DNA of 64,000 nucleotides from Azolla caroliniana (lineage: Eukaryota; Polypodiophyta): assembly GCA_043228905.1 (NCBI GenBank), contig JBHGNT010000010.1, positions 4,154,001 to 4,218,000 on the forward strand, given 5' to 3'. Shown one piece after another: positions 9,901-22,716 of this stretch (the first letter of the stretch is position 1; each line of letters opens with the position of its first letter). Made by a program: the position numbers and the translations under genes. Under the pieces are notes generated by a model, which was not told the origin of the DNA, ran no database searches, and saw only the letters and a program-made list of their open reading frames with translations.

Positions 9901-12900
9901 AAACGAATGCGTATGTTATCAAAACTGTTCTTGCTTTCTTTTTTTACACTTTTTACCTTAAATTTCTTACCTTATAATAAATAATGGATACAAAAGCTTG
10001 GTATTTAGCCTTACTTCGAGGTTGTTTACCATACTTGAATGATTGAAACATTCTTGAATGCGAATGCACGTATGGTACGTATGGTTCATACTATGGTTGA
10101 GCTCATTCATTTGATCACAAATTTCATCATTGCTCCATTTCTGTCAGCTCACGTTTTTTCCAATGTGACAAAGCATTCATTCGCACACAAGGAATCTCAT
10201 AGACTGTGAGTTTGCTAGACTGAGTATGTAAATCTACTTGAATGCTCGGTCTTTGATTACATTAGATATTTTTCTTTCTCCACATCAGCCTGCAGTTCTC
10301 ACTGTAGCATCGGAAGTCATAAAATTAAGAGAAAGCAAGTTCGATCCTTACCATGGGATAGACCTTGTCTCATAGATCACAGTCGGTCTTCTGTGGATGT
10401 TAAAAATCTATCTACTGATCTATCTATCTATATTGCTCCCGGTTACAATTTGGACTCTTAATCGTGATGTTGATTAGTAAAATTCTGTGGATGTTAAAAA
10501 TCTATCTATCTATCTATATTGCTCCGAGTTACAATTTGGACTCTCAATCATGATGTTGATAAGTAAAATTCTTTAGCATTGAGAGACGTTTCTTAGGTCT
10601 AGACACTGCTTGTAAGTTTCACATTGATTCCATAGTTCATATTGACCTAGGCATGGTTATGAGGAAGCACAATATTGGGATGTATACCACCTCTTCATAA
10701 GTAAAGACTTGGCTACTACTTAGCGACATATGAACGAACCCTGAACATTTACCATGATCAAGGATTCACAACTATGGCTTTCTTATGCAGAAAGCTTGTA
10801 TCATGTCCTTCACTATCTCCCCCTTACCACGACCATCAAGATCTTGCACTATTACCTCCACTTATCCCCTCATACAAGGCTGAGAAAGACATCTGGCACC
10901 TTGAACATGGATAATCGTCTGACCACACAGGATGACAAGGCAATCAGAAGGGGGATAACTCAGTGGACCCCCTCCGACTAGGGAATAATTGGACTATCAT
11001 GATTCTCCACACACTTGTGAAACATTGTGGAGCAGGACTTATCCCAAGGTCGAAGAGATATGAGCCCCAGGCCACGCAGGATTTAGGGGAGTCGTATCTT
11101 CCACTGACGAGATCCTTAACATTACGTTGCTTGATGGACCAAGCAAAGAGCCATATGGGCTCCAGGCCTTATTTTGCCTGGCTTTATTCCAAATAGTGAA
11201 TCTTGTCTACCGAATTCGAAACATTCCACCTTGAAGAATAAGATGTAAGATGTTTGAACTGATGATAACAAAATATGCAGAAGGATTATGGTACTCACAG
11301 ATGATGAAGTGGTTCAACAACAATGGCCTCGACATTGAGACTTTAACACCCGTTCAATGTTATACACATCTCCAAAGTGATGAAGAGAATGAGGTGTCAC
11401 AACAAGATCTATTGCAGCTCTATATTCAAAAGACATGAACCACACGAAAAGGGCCTCTTCCTGCAAAGACAGCCTTCAACAAAGATCTTTTCATAAACTT
11501 CTTAGAGGATTGATTCATACAAAGTCCGAGGTACACAAATGTTGACACGACCTCACAGATCAATAGGCCAAATCAGACTTCCCTCGAACTAGGGACTAGA
11601 TCAAGATGAGCACTACGCATTGCCTCGAACAAATTATCAAAAGCAGGGAGCTTTTTGTGTGTAGGTCTGCAGCTTATAAGCACATCACACAGTAGTATCC
11701 CATCCTCTACATGGACTCTGCCATTCAAAAAATAATAAAAGCTGACCCACAACACTCTGCACTAAACATTCTCGAGCTCCACAACATAGGGAGTCAACCC
11801 TTACATTATCATGCGAGATGCGATGGCAATTGCACGTCATTGATTTGTTCCATTGCCCCACACCTCCACTGACAATATGCCTCAAAGTCACCACGTGACT
11901 AGAGGAATGCTGGCAACAGTGAAGACAAGTACGAGGAAATAAGGTACATGGGCATACCATCACATGGAGATGTCTAGGCTACACATATTAGTTATGCACT
12001 GGATGCTTGTAAACCATTTCCCAACTCAGGTTCACCACATGCATTAAGATCATGACCATGAAGCTTTAGCATGGATAACTTGAATTCGCCCATATTTATA
12101 ATTGTGATTCGTCTAGTTGGTCGATTTTGGTCTGTATTAGATAGTAATATATCTTTCTCTCTCTCTCTCTATCTCTCTCCCATATTTGCAATGACAAATT
12201 CTTCCTTGGAGAAGAAAAAGGGGCATACATACGATCCCACATGTATCTCCGAGTAACGCGCAAAGGACCTCGGTTCTCCTTGCAAGAGGCTGGTTGTGCT
12301 CAACTTTCTCATGGATATGAAGACCTTGGTCCACTTTAATGACAATGTGCACACTACAGTTCCAAGAGCCACAAGTCTCTTCTCTATGGAGTACAAACTT
12401 TGGAATTGGGTCTTAATAGCACAAATAACTTGAAAGATTCAGAAAGCATTAGTGCCCCATGATACAATCTGGGAGGAGATAGAGCAGCCCCAATAATCAT
12501 TGAAGCATTATTCCAATCAATGATCGGTATACAATGGCTTTGGGAGTTCCCTACATGAAGGTACTCAAGGTTGGCTATTAATTCATCAAAACAACTAGTT
12601 GAACACGGAGATAATCACTGTTGGTAGGCAGGAAGACAACAATGGTTCGAGTCCCATAGCATAACCATAAATGCGCTATCCTCATTCCAATATATAGCTT
12701 GGATTGTCCCCGTCTAAACATAACCAAAGTGGAAAATATTAGAGTGATCCGAACTGATATTATCAACATGGATCAGCCTCATAACATCTGTTCGTACAAA
12801 GATGGCCCACTGTGAGGCACATGTTTTTCACACGTCCAAGGATGGAATCATCGTCAGGTTCACATATATGGTCATACATCTATCCTATGTGTTGCAGTGT

Positions 12901-15277
12901 GATAGGGCAGATGTGGACCTCTTCACATTAGTTAGAGATTGAGTGGAAAACGTTTTGCATATATCATTAATTTGGTAAGCATAGATAAGTTGTTCTTACA
13001 AGGATATTTATTTGATTGGTGGCTTACCATATATTGTTAATTGGTAAGTCCAGATAAGTTCATCTTACAAGGTATATTATTTGATTGTTGTCTCAAGTGA
13101 CTTCAATGGGGTATGCATAATAGAATATAATAGATGGTCAGATTAATGATGTATTTTAACATTGTCTCGTCATAATATAGGCGTAATAAACTGATATATC
13201 TTAACCATAGTTGCTAAATACTTAGCATACAATACGCGTACATTACGTATGCTACATCTTTTAATAGTATTCTATGCTTTTTGTAAAACACTTAGATACG
13301 TATTCTTATGACAAGTATGTATGTAGAATACGTTAATTACTTCTTATATTTGTATTGCATCTAACAATTGTTCTTGGCCAAATTTGTACGTTTTTGAATT
13401 TTAATATTTTTAGGAAATGTAAAATACTTGTTAAATATGTACACAGTTTTAAAACGTAGAATTGTGTTAAATACCCGAGAGTATTCGAGAACATATTAAC
13501 ACCTCAGAGTATTCTAGAACGTATTCTATACTATAATATGCATCTTTTGTCAACTATGATCTTAATGTTGTCTCATTGTAATATAGGCCCACATTCTGGC
13601 ATCATTATCACAAGTTATGTCCAGATTATTGGTTGGTTTTTAGAAATGAAAAGGAATACTACCAACCCCCAAATTGGCAAGATGCATTGCAAGTCTGCAT
13701 GTTATTGAAGCATTCTAATCTTTGGCTTATCTCAAAGTATTCTACATGTATGAGTGGTAATCAAAGATTACATGTATAATGTGGGCCAAAAAGGGATATT
13801 ACCAGTTACCCCCAAACTGAAGCATTCTAATCTTTTGCTTATCTCTAAGTATTCTACGTGTATTTGTGGCAATCAAAGATTAGATGTATAATGTAGTGGG
13901 CCACATCATGCCCCAATCACCCAAAAAATGTCAGATCAATTGGATATCAGTAGAAGATGGCAATTTGATTTATGCATCAATAATCAGATATTATGTGCAT
14001 GTAAAAAGTAGTGACAACATGTTCGAAGATGAATGCTGCTATGGCACTATGATTCCTAACATCAGTCAACAGTTTCTGTATGCTCATCTTTACAGTAATT
14101 CATAGTACTGAACTCTAGCTTGATTTTACAATCCATATTGTAATGTTTGGAGAGAAAGGATTGTTCAATTGAGTATCTTAGACTTCTCGGAAATTTCCAC
14201 CCTCCTTTCTTTGGGCTTCTAGAAACTGCCATATTTTAGCTGTCATATCTCAGTTGAAGAGTCGCTACTGCCATTTCTTAGCTGTCATGAGAATTCAAAT
14301 CTCACTGAACTTTGTTGCTCTAATATTGATAACCAATGTGCATCCTTTACTTTAATTGCAGTTTTTCTACATTTATTGATGATCTTAGGTTTTTCATCTC
14401 AGAGATATAATTCATTTTTAGTTTGTAAAGTAAAACTACATTGATCCTATTTATCATGTTGGAGTCCTTACTTTATATGAAGTTTGCATGAGGTAATTAA
14501 CATTTTGGAACAGGAACATTATTCTAATTTCATCACAGGAAAGATCAATGAAAGAGATGATTGTCAATTGTCACTATTTATTATTAAATTACTCTAAAAT
14601 ATTGAAATCTATTGGCTGTGGTTTCTCTTCAGGAGCTAGAGAATCGTAAACGAATTAATACTGGTCTTCAGATGCAAAACATTGTCGGAGAAGAGAAGAA
14701 CGATCTACTGGACTATCTTAGGAGTTTGTCCCCTGACAAGGTTAGATTTGTAATTAGTTTTTCTTCCAGAATACTCTTGGTTTGTTTTTATTTTTATTTT
14801 AATTGTCCAACATTGATGCATACTCCATTACCAGGTGGCAGAATTGTCACAACCCACTTCAAAAGATGTGGATGAAGTGATTGAACATGTTATTAATGGA
14901 CTACTTGATGATCCTTCCACAAAGATACAACATAAAGAAGATACACAATATACCATCTCAAGTGGTCCATGGGATGAGGATAACACTCAAAAGTGTAGCT
15001 CGTCCCCCTTGCAGTCACAATCTGCACTTATAGTAGAGCGTGACTATCTTGCAAGATTGCTTTTCTGGTACGTATAGAACTCTTGCAAATTGCATCATAA
15101 ACATGTCTGTTGTGTGATGATGATGTAATCTAAGATAGCATTTTATAAGAGGTTATATGGTTTATGACCAGGTGTATGTTGCTGGGCCATCATATGAGAA
15201 GTGTCGAATACCGTTTAGAACTCAGCCGCACACTAAGTTTATCTGGAGACCTTGATAACAGTATTAATGGAGACTGA
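6964..15277 (+). CDS. DUF760 family protein, plastid-type N-terminus (6 exons, 473 aa)
   Basis: Exons 6964-7407, 8191-8399, 9388-9709, 14633-14740, 14835-15067 and 15172-15277; splice sites are GT-AG, phases agree and the total is 1422 nt. Residues 1-40 are Ser/Pro-rich like a chloroplast transit peptide, followed by a His run. The first DUF760 repeat spans exons 2-3 (SLIQEIQPLDV, TISGMLGLLPSDQFHV, MTGYTLRNAEYRL). The second spans exons 3-6 (EKNDLLDYLRSLSPDKVAEL, RDYLARLLFWCMLLGHHMRS in family terms, VEYRLELSRTLSLSGD at the end). Arabidopsis homologues exist; the molecular function is unknown. Family assignment is from memory of these motifs. Intron 2 carries repeated acceptor-like copies, and intron 3 (4.9 kb) holds repeats. 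No inactivating change seen. The gene is convergent with the methyltransferase gene. Confidence 0.88.
8463..9033 (+). repeat. 285-bp tandem duplication in DUF760 intron 2
   Basis: Two nearly identical copies with a period of 285 bp (anchor ccattttat at 8469 and 8754). Each copy contains an acceptor-like ctctacag followed by (c/t)tatacattaacaaat, resembling the true start of exon 3 at 9388. Confidence 0.9.
9237..9397 (+). repeat. 91-bp direct repeat ending at the exon 3 acceptor
   Basis: The block from ttattgtactgacgtttgta to tatgcagttatacatta occurs at 9237-9306 and again at 9328-9397. The second copy contains the acceptor used in the gene model (AG 9386-9387) and the first bases of exon 3; the first copy gives a decoy acceptor at 9295-9296. 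Confidence 0.85.
9836..10100. repeat. Dispersed repeat, copy 1 (in DUF760 intron 3)
   Basis: About 250 bp rich in gaatgcat, cattctc and aatgattgaaacattct motifs. It is clearly related to 25081-25335. Both copies share the poly(T) stretch, the ataataaatg block and a gcacgtatg end. Looks like a MITE family, but I could not define terminal repeats or a target duplication. Confidence 0.6.
10389..10575 (+). repeat. 94-bp tandem duplication with (TCTA)n
   Basis: The block from ttctgtggatgttaaaaatc through tatctatctatattgctcc to gatgttgat is repeated with a period of 94 bp (starts 10389 and 10483). It lies in intron 3 of the DUF760 gene. Confidence 0.8.
10580..13560. other. Interior of DUF760 intron 3, unassigned repeat-like DNA
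   Basis: Contains short open frames on + (10754-10981, 10963-11196, 11250-11438) and - (11573-11963). They are GC-richer than the flanks and may be remains of a transposon, but I recognise no domain. A short (TC)n lies at about 12153-12178. No host exon is expected here because exons 3 and 4 join in phase. Confidence 0.35.
13707..13905 (+). repeat. 112-bp tandem duplication
   Basis: gaagcattctaatctttggc begins at 13707 and recurs (one change) at 13819. Both copies run on to a tgtataatgt...gggcc block. It lies in DUF760 intron 3. Confidence 0.75.
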
Positions 15278-16732
15278 TTTATATGGTATGGCAATGTCAT
15301 GAATTTCTAGAGCTTAAATGTCAGCTAAAAAGGTGCTATCGAGCTATGCCAACTTGATGCATTTCTATTGGCAGACAACTTGCAGATTCGACTGGCTCAT
15401 ATGTTGGTACTAGGTATCACGTGTTCTTACAATGTCGAAGTGTTGGCAACGAGAATACCATTTGCTCATGCACATGGCGAGTATTCTCATTTGCTGCTTC
15501 TTGGTGTGGTATCTACTTTACCTATGTTGGAAGGATTTTGCTGAAATATATGTACATTTATTCTTGATATATTTAGTATTGGACATTCATTTTGAGTTGT
15601 AATCTAAATTCCTACAATGTATAAGATTAAAAGTTTTGGTTCTTAAATTTTCTTGTATAGTGATCAATAACTTTTTCGACTCAGATGCATAAAAGTCTGA
15701 GACTGATCATTGATACATAGGTACTGGTCATGTTTAAAGCTCTTTGTAACGGGAGCAATCATGGCCTTGGAAGCTCACATTGTATTATGTCTGTGTCTCT
15801 TTTGGATGAAAAACATAAGTCACCGAAAACAATGGATAACCTTCAAATAGCTTCCATGGTCTTGAAAGCTCACATTGTATATGCATTCCGTCTCTTTTGT
15901 AAATCTCTTTTAGATGAAAAACAGAAGTCATCGAAAACAATGGACAACCTTGAAATAGCTTTTATGTTCTCTGACCTTTTCAAGTCAGGTTGGGTTCCAA
16001 TGTTCTCATCTATCCCTTGGATTGAAAACAGTGCAGTGTTACTGAAATATAAGTCAAATGACAAGAAATCTTTTGCAAAATCTGCATACCTAGATTGAAT
16101 CACACTCGCATCCATCACTTAGAATCAAGTTATCCATGTGGTTCAACTCTCTTGAGTAGAATATTGTATAAGCATAAAAGGTAATGATTCTTTTATAGGC
16201 ATAACATAAGCCCTAAACTCTTGTATCAAATCAAGTCATTTTTTGTGGAAGACTACAGAGTACTCTCTTTTGTTTTGGCATTTTATTGAGATGTTTGCTT
16301 GGCAGGTTTGCTTGGCAGGAAGGTCTTCATCATGTTCTCAGAAAAGATGAGGTGATATCAATGAGGGGTGAGTAATGCCAATGTTACAAATTCCACAAAG
16401 GCTTGCCTAATTTTAAGTGGTCTTAAATTATCATGTGAATGCTGATGACCATACAATCTCAATTATCTTACTTTTTCAACTTTCTAATGCTTGCAATGTA
16501 CAATATTCAAATTGCAACGGCGATTCAATGCATGATAATGCATAGACAATATTATTCCATATGGAATAAAAGAAGTTTTACACATGCACCTATGTGCATG
16601 TAATGAAGCATAAGAAATGAGTCTTAGTGGGTTAATGACATTTTGGAGCTGGAGATTTTGTCCAAACAAGTATGAAATGGGCATATTTTCCTGGAGATGG
16701 GGTTTTCCTTCGATAAATTGTACAGATATTCA
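15278..16732. other. Convergent intergenic region
   Basis: Lies between the 3' ends of the DUF760 gene (+) and the methyltransferase gene (-) and should hold both 3' UTRs and polyadenylation sites. It contains an imperfect duplication of about 130 bp (around 15762-15840 and 15858-15960, each with gatgaaaaaca(t/g)aagtca), which creates the open frame 15730-16098. No protein family recognised. Confidence 0.45.
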
Positions 16733-19700
16733 TCATAGCTTTGTTACAACTTTCTTCCATCTTCCCAAAAATTCTCGACCCTGATAAATTAATTTAACAA
16801 ACAAAAATAAGTTCAGACTCTGATGTCTAAAACATGCCTACTACACAAAATTCGTGAATTTTCTGAATACTCTTACCTTCCGTTCATCAATAGCAAGAGT
16901 ATTCTCCTTGAAAAAGATGCACTGAAAACCGTGTGGAGAAAGCACTTTCTCATACCTACCCAGAACGTTGTGTTAGCACCAGTAATTGTATAAATTCAGA
17001 AATAGGTAGAGGATCAGGCCTTACGCTTCAAAAGAGACTGCATAGGGAGGCCCGCCTTCATGATCACTAACCTTTAAAACATAACAGGGCCCCATCAACA
17101 GAACTGAAATAAATGTACATGGTCTACAAATGTGCACCCTGAATATCTAAATGCATTTTCATATTTATGCTTTGGTATTCAGAGTTCATGCATGTATTAT
17201 CTGATTGAAGATCTTACAGGGAATATAAGTGTAACCAGTTCACCATCAGAAGTCAACAGGTCTGCCATTTTTGATGCCCAAAGCGGCCTGAGTTTTGGCT
17301 CTAAAGCACAAAAGAACCTGCATAAATTCCACACAAGATTAATTATGGACAAATTGATTTAGTGTACATCCCAGCCAGAAAACATGGGAAAAATTAAGAT
17401 TTTTGGGTAAGATGCAAATGATATCCCTACCCATGTCATTAATACCCTGCTATAAAAGTTCCTCTATGAGCATTCAAATGGAACAATGCTAAGCTCTAGA
17501 TAACGAGGTTACTTAATCATGTTCTACAATCACATTGTCTACTTTTATGTTTTCTTCTACTGTCATGTTTTCCTTGATCCACTTTGAAACTTTCAGAGAC
17601 CGAATTATAGAACGTGCCAAATGCTACACCTACTTCTGTAAGAAGGGTCAGCACTGTCAGTATTCCTCACCACTGGTTAACAGTCATTAACAGCAGCCAC
17701 ATAGAGGAGGTAACAAGAACGTATGTAATTTCTTGAATATTACTGCACTCTTAGACTACATTGATATATTGCCGTTACGGCTTGAGACAATTTCTACTTC
17801 TCAATGTTGCAATTTCAATGTTATATTTATATTTTTGAATCAATAACTTGATCGCTACATTTGGACATACCTCAATGTGCAGCAGTTAGTCCAGATTTGA
17901 AATTTTGTTCGCTATCAATCAGGGTATATGTCCACAGTTCTGATTGTCATTTATACTAATGCAGTAAATGGTGATCATACTTGTCTGAACCAAATTCTTT
18001 GCCCAGCCCATTTTCTACCTGATGACTATCCATTTCCAGCCACCATGCATGCACATTAACTTCAGCCATGTCATCATGATTTCATGCCTAAATTATTGAG
18101 CATATTCTCATTTCATATATATTGTACTTACGACAAAAATGCAATTTCCAGTAATATAAGGCACAGATTCTGGTAGTTTAAGCAGCAAGTTTATATACAC
18201 ATACTAAATCACGAACTTCTATTGTTACGTAAATCACAAATCTCTCTCATGGATTGAAATATATCTTTAGTCAATGTCTAAGTCCTCTTCTGGACATTTT
18301 AAATATCTTACGTGTAATCAAAGATGAGGTTGAAGCAAGAAGATGGGTTATAAGTAAAAAAATCCGCACAAACAAACTCAACATGGCTTAAATCCATCTC
18401 TCCAAAAACCTACACAACTAAAAAATTAATTAGATTTTGCAGACCATTTCTCTAAAAACCTACACAATAAAACATTAAATTTGAGAGTTACATATAAACT
18501 GAACTATTTGAAGTGATGTGAAACCTACAAACGTTACTTGAAACTGCATTTTAATTTCATTTAGTATATATAGGACACTTCTTTTTGGGTTCTTGGATCA
18601 CATGCATCTATTTTCATTTATTTATTGTTAGTGCAAGGTACGAAACCATTGACACAAGCTAAATTGAATTTATGCCACTTCACTTCAATACGTTGATGGT
18701 ACTGAAAGTAGGATGCCAAAAGGTTTGTTTTGGTACCACCTGTTTAAAAACTGTCTAAAGGTGGACTTTAAGGAGTTACAGGAGAGAAAATGGCTGAGGT
18801 GCAGAGGAAGAAGATAAACAGGTTTTTCAAACCCCCCAATAATTTGCCTTGAAGATACACATCCTAGGAGGCAAGTGAACAGATATGAACCCTCCATGCA
18901 TTAAATTATGTTATCAGATGAGGGTGAGCCTCTCACCTATAAAGAGGCAAAACTATGGCTGAGGTGCAGAGGAAGAAGATACACAGGTTTTTGAAGCCCC
19001 CCAATAATTTGCCTTGAAGATACACATCCTAGGAGGCAAGTGAACAGATATGAACCCTCCATGCATTAAATTATGTTATCAGATGAGGGTGAGCCTCTCT
19101 TATAAAGAGGCAAAACTATGTGAGCACAAGAAGAAGTGGGAATTAGCCATGCAAGAAGAGATAAAAACCTTGCATGCAAATGATGCTTGGGATTTGGTTG
19201 AGTTGCCCAAAGGTAGGAAGGCCATTCCAAACAAGTGGGTATACAAAATCAAAATTATTTATGGCAAACCCAAGCGTAAGGCAAGGCTGGTTGCCAATAG
19301 ATATGCCCAAAAAGAGGGCATTGATTTCCATGAGGTTTTCTCTCCGGTGGTTACGGTTACCACACTACATGTCTTATTTGCTCTCACAACCACCTTGGAT
19401 TTGGAATTATTCCAAATGGATGTAAAAACAGCCTTTTTGCATGGTGATCTAGACAAAGAGCTGTACATGAAACAGCCTGAAGGATATGCCATTCCTGGAA
19501 AAGAACATCTGGTATGCGAGCTGAAAAGGAGCTTATATGGCCTGGGAAGAAAAGAGCACTCTGAATGCTCTTAAACAGCAGCTGAACTCTGCATTCTCAA
19601 TGAAAGACATTGGGGAAGCTCTCGGGATAGACGGCAGTATACTTTGCATTTATCCCAAGAAAAGTAATGTGGCTGATGTTAAACCTCTCGGAGTGCCATT

Positions 19701-22675
19701 GCAGCCACATGTTAAGGTTTCCAAGAATGATTGTCCCAAAGATGATGATGCAGCCAATTATATGAAGAGTGTTCCATTGTATCAGCTTGTGATTCCCTTA
19801 TGCATGTTATGGTTGCCACTCGGCCAGACATTGCTCATGCAGTTGGAGTTATTAGCAAGTTAATGATAAATCCTAGTAGAGCTCATTGGGAAGCAATCAA
19901 ATCTATCTTGAGATATTTGAAAGGGACCAAAGGTAAATGCCTATGTTATGGAAAGGCTCCATTAGAGTTTAAAGTATTTTGTGATTCAGACATGGCAGGT
20001 GATGTGGATACACGCAAGTCCACACCCTTGCAAGTGGAACTATTTCATGGTGCTCTAGACTTCAAAGGATAGTTACACTATCTACTACAGAGGCTGAATA
20101 TATTTCAGCTACTGACGCTTCCAAAGAAGCCATTTGGTTAGCCCACTTGTAATTTGTGTAGTGAGTTTGGGATGCTTTAAAATTCACCTATTCGTGGATG
20201 CGATAGCCAAAGTGCCATATGTTTGGCAAAGAATGCAATGTTTCATGCTCGCATAAAGCATATTGATGTGAGATACCACTTCATTAGAGAGGTGATAGAA
20301 GATGGCTTAATCACTTTGATCAAGGTCGATACTTCACAGAATCCTGTAGACACTTTCACAAAGTGTTTCATGGCACAACATCAGCTATGTACATAGATGA
20401 TGGGAGCCACCTTGGTCCTTTAAGTGGGAGGTTGTTGTAGCCACAAGGACTCTCCTTTTTGTATATTTTGACCCTTCCATATGAAAGCTCTCAAAGGTTC
20501 TCTACGAGAGCTTTTAAACATATTTTCATTATATTTTTGTCCCCAATTTGGGGGGTGATAGACATTTACATTATCTTTATAACTTTTGGTCATTGGCCAT
20601 GTGTGAACATGCTGAAATGCCCTAAAAATCACTTATCAATAAGAATTGGTCCCAAATCTCTCCTAACTTTTGGTCATTGGCCGTGTGTGAGCATGCCCAA
20701 ATGACCTAAAAGTCACTTACCAATAAGAATTGATCCCAAATCTCTCTTAATGAGATAGGGAACTTTTAGCGGCTCGATCTTTCTCTCCATTTCTACACAA
20801 TTTTCTCTACTTTCCCTCTCCTAAGACAGCAGCCCACTCCCTTGGTGTTTTGGAGCAACTGACCATGCCATCACATCTCTTTCATACTTGAGCTTGTTTA
20901 CACGAGCCAAATGACTCAAATGTGTCCGTCCTAAAAACTCTCAGGACAGCTATAGTATTAATGGTCCTTTGTAAATGTACACAGAGAGTTCATGAACCTT
21001 AAAAGGTAAACTTGGTGCTGAACGAGATAAAAATGGATCCCACCCACAATTCTCAAGTGGTAGACATTATTTGATATTCAAGCATGAAATTTAAAGTACC
21101 TAGATGGATTTGCTAATATGAAGGAGAATGAGTTGGATGAAGGTGGAAAGTATTAGAATCAAAAATCCAAAAGAACTGAGCCAAGCATGTTACCTCATAA
21201 GCCCGTTTAACTGCAGTAGATGATATGTCCAACCCTGTAACATGCATTGTTGGAGAGGATAGAGCAATAACATCATAACCCTATGCCATCACACAAATTT
21301 ATCGATCACATCCAAGAAATTTAAGGACATGTTAGTTGCTTTCTCCAATAGGCAAACTGAAGTTAGGTATTGAAACTGAATTAAAATTTACCAACTATAT
21401 ATACTCTCAAACTTATAACAAGACTAGGCACATGTCAACACATACTCCATGCAAGTACACAAACTAACTTTGTAAAAGGATGAAAAATCCCAGCTAGCGC
21501 ACAGTAAAATCACAATTTTTAGTTTCCCATTGATTGCCAAAAGAGAGATAGGTATTCTAATAACATCCACATAAAGTTGAATACAATCTATGGGCGGGGC
21601 TGAACCTATGGCGAGGACTGAACATGGGTTCCCTCGATATTTATGACTTTAGTGCTATGGTGGTGTAAAACACCAAGACTGCCAGAATGAAAGAAAGGTG
21701 AATCAGAACTCTATAAGAGAAGTATAATCAATGAAGTGGAAAGACAGAAATAAGCTAAATACTGGGCAACATGGAGCAAATACAAGAGAAAGCAAACATT
21801 ATAGCTTCTCTTTTGAGAGAAGCTAAAAAGAGATTTAGTTTTGGCTAACACTACCAGGAATTCCTACATCCTTCTTGCCCAACAAGCCCAGCTACATCAT
21901 ATGAATGCAAATCATAAAAAAATTTAAGCAAACATACAAATCAAGAAAAGCATTTGTCATACCAAAAATAATTACTTCAAGAAGGATTCATATTTGGTCT
22001 TGCATTAGTAATGAACAAAATAACATCATTGAAAAATAACAGTAAACGTTCAGAAAAACAGCAATGAAAGAGTTCAGTTAAAACAAACATCATTAGGAAA
22101 TCGAACAATTAATGTAAAAAGCTCAGAAAGGGCTACAGAATAGTGGAATACCATGCTGAAACCAGGTACAAAGAGATCAGCTGGCATGCCAAAGAATACA
22201 TTGATAATAATTACAAATGGTCAGAAACAGGTAAGAAGGCAATGGCAAAAACAGATAGCTAGAAATACCCTGAAACAGCAAGGCAAGAATGCAATAGCAT
22301 CACACAGTCATGTACAAGATCTCGGTGTCATGCAAAAGAAGCTCATTACTAGATAATGAAAAATGCTCAGATACAGAGCTATTAAAGTGTTGATATACCT
22401 GTTCCTAACCCCAACTATGTTATGAGACCTACATCAGTCACCGGTAAGATTGTATGGAGCGGGAATGCTACGGTGAGCAATGAGCCTACACCAGGAGTCT
22501 CTAGCACTATCTTATATAATGCTTATAAATAGAAAATGATTACTACTTAGAAGGAACTAACAATAGAAAAGAAGCATGCTTCAACCCAGTACAAGAGTTC
22601 AGTACCATGACGAAGCAATGTTTGGGAAAAATGTTTGATCATCTCCACAGCAAGTTTTCGAACTTGCTGGCTGGA

Positions 22676-22716
<41 letters not shown>

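Larger units (their letters stand above)
18790..20900 (+). mobile_element. Degenerate Copia fragment in intron 3 of the methyltransferase gene
   Basis: Reverse transcriptase ([45 protein letters not shown]) at 19050-19550; the segment with the YVDD box is deleted. This is followed by the RT end ([14 protein letters not shown]), RNase H ([53 protein letters not shown]) to about 20400. A purine-rich gtgggaggttgttg at about 20424-20437 and the sequence after it look like the polypurine tract and start of a 3' LTR, whose right end I cannot fix. Several frameshifts. Orientation is opposite to the host gene. Confidence 0.8.

Noticed and set aside
10754-11963. Several short open frames in DUF760 intron 3
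   Set aside because: No recognisable domain, broken frames on both strands, and exons 3 and 4 join in phase without them. Probably decayed repeat DNA.
15730-16098. 122-codon open frame downstream of the DUF760 gene
   Set aside because: Its repeated LLDEK-KS-KTMDNL segments reflect a local DNA duplication; no family resemblance and no splice context.
22153-22356. Lys/Gln-rich open frame on the plus strand
   Set aside because: Lies antisense in a methyltransferase intron and has low-complexity composition; kept only as a possible exon relic on the other strand.
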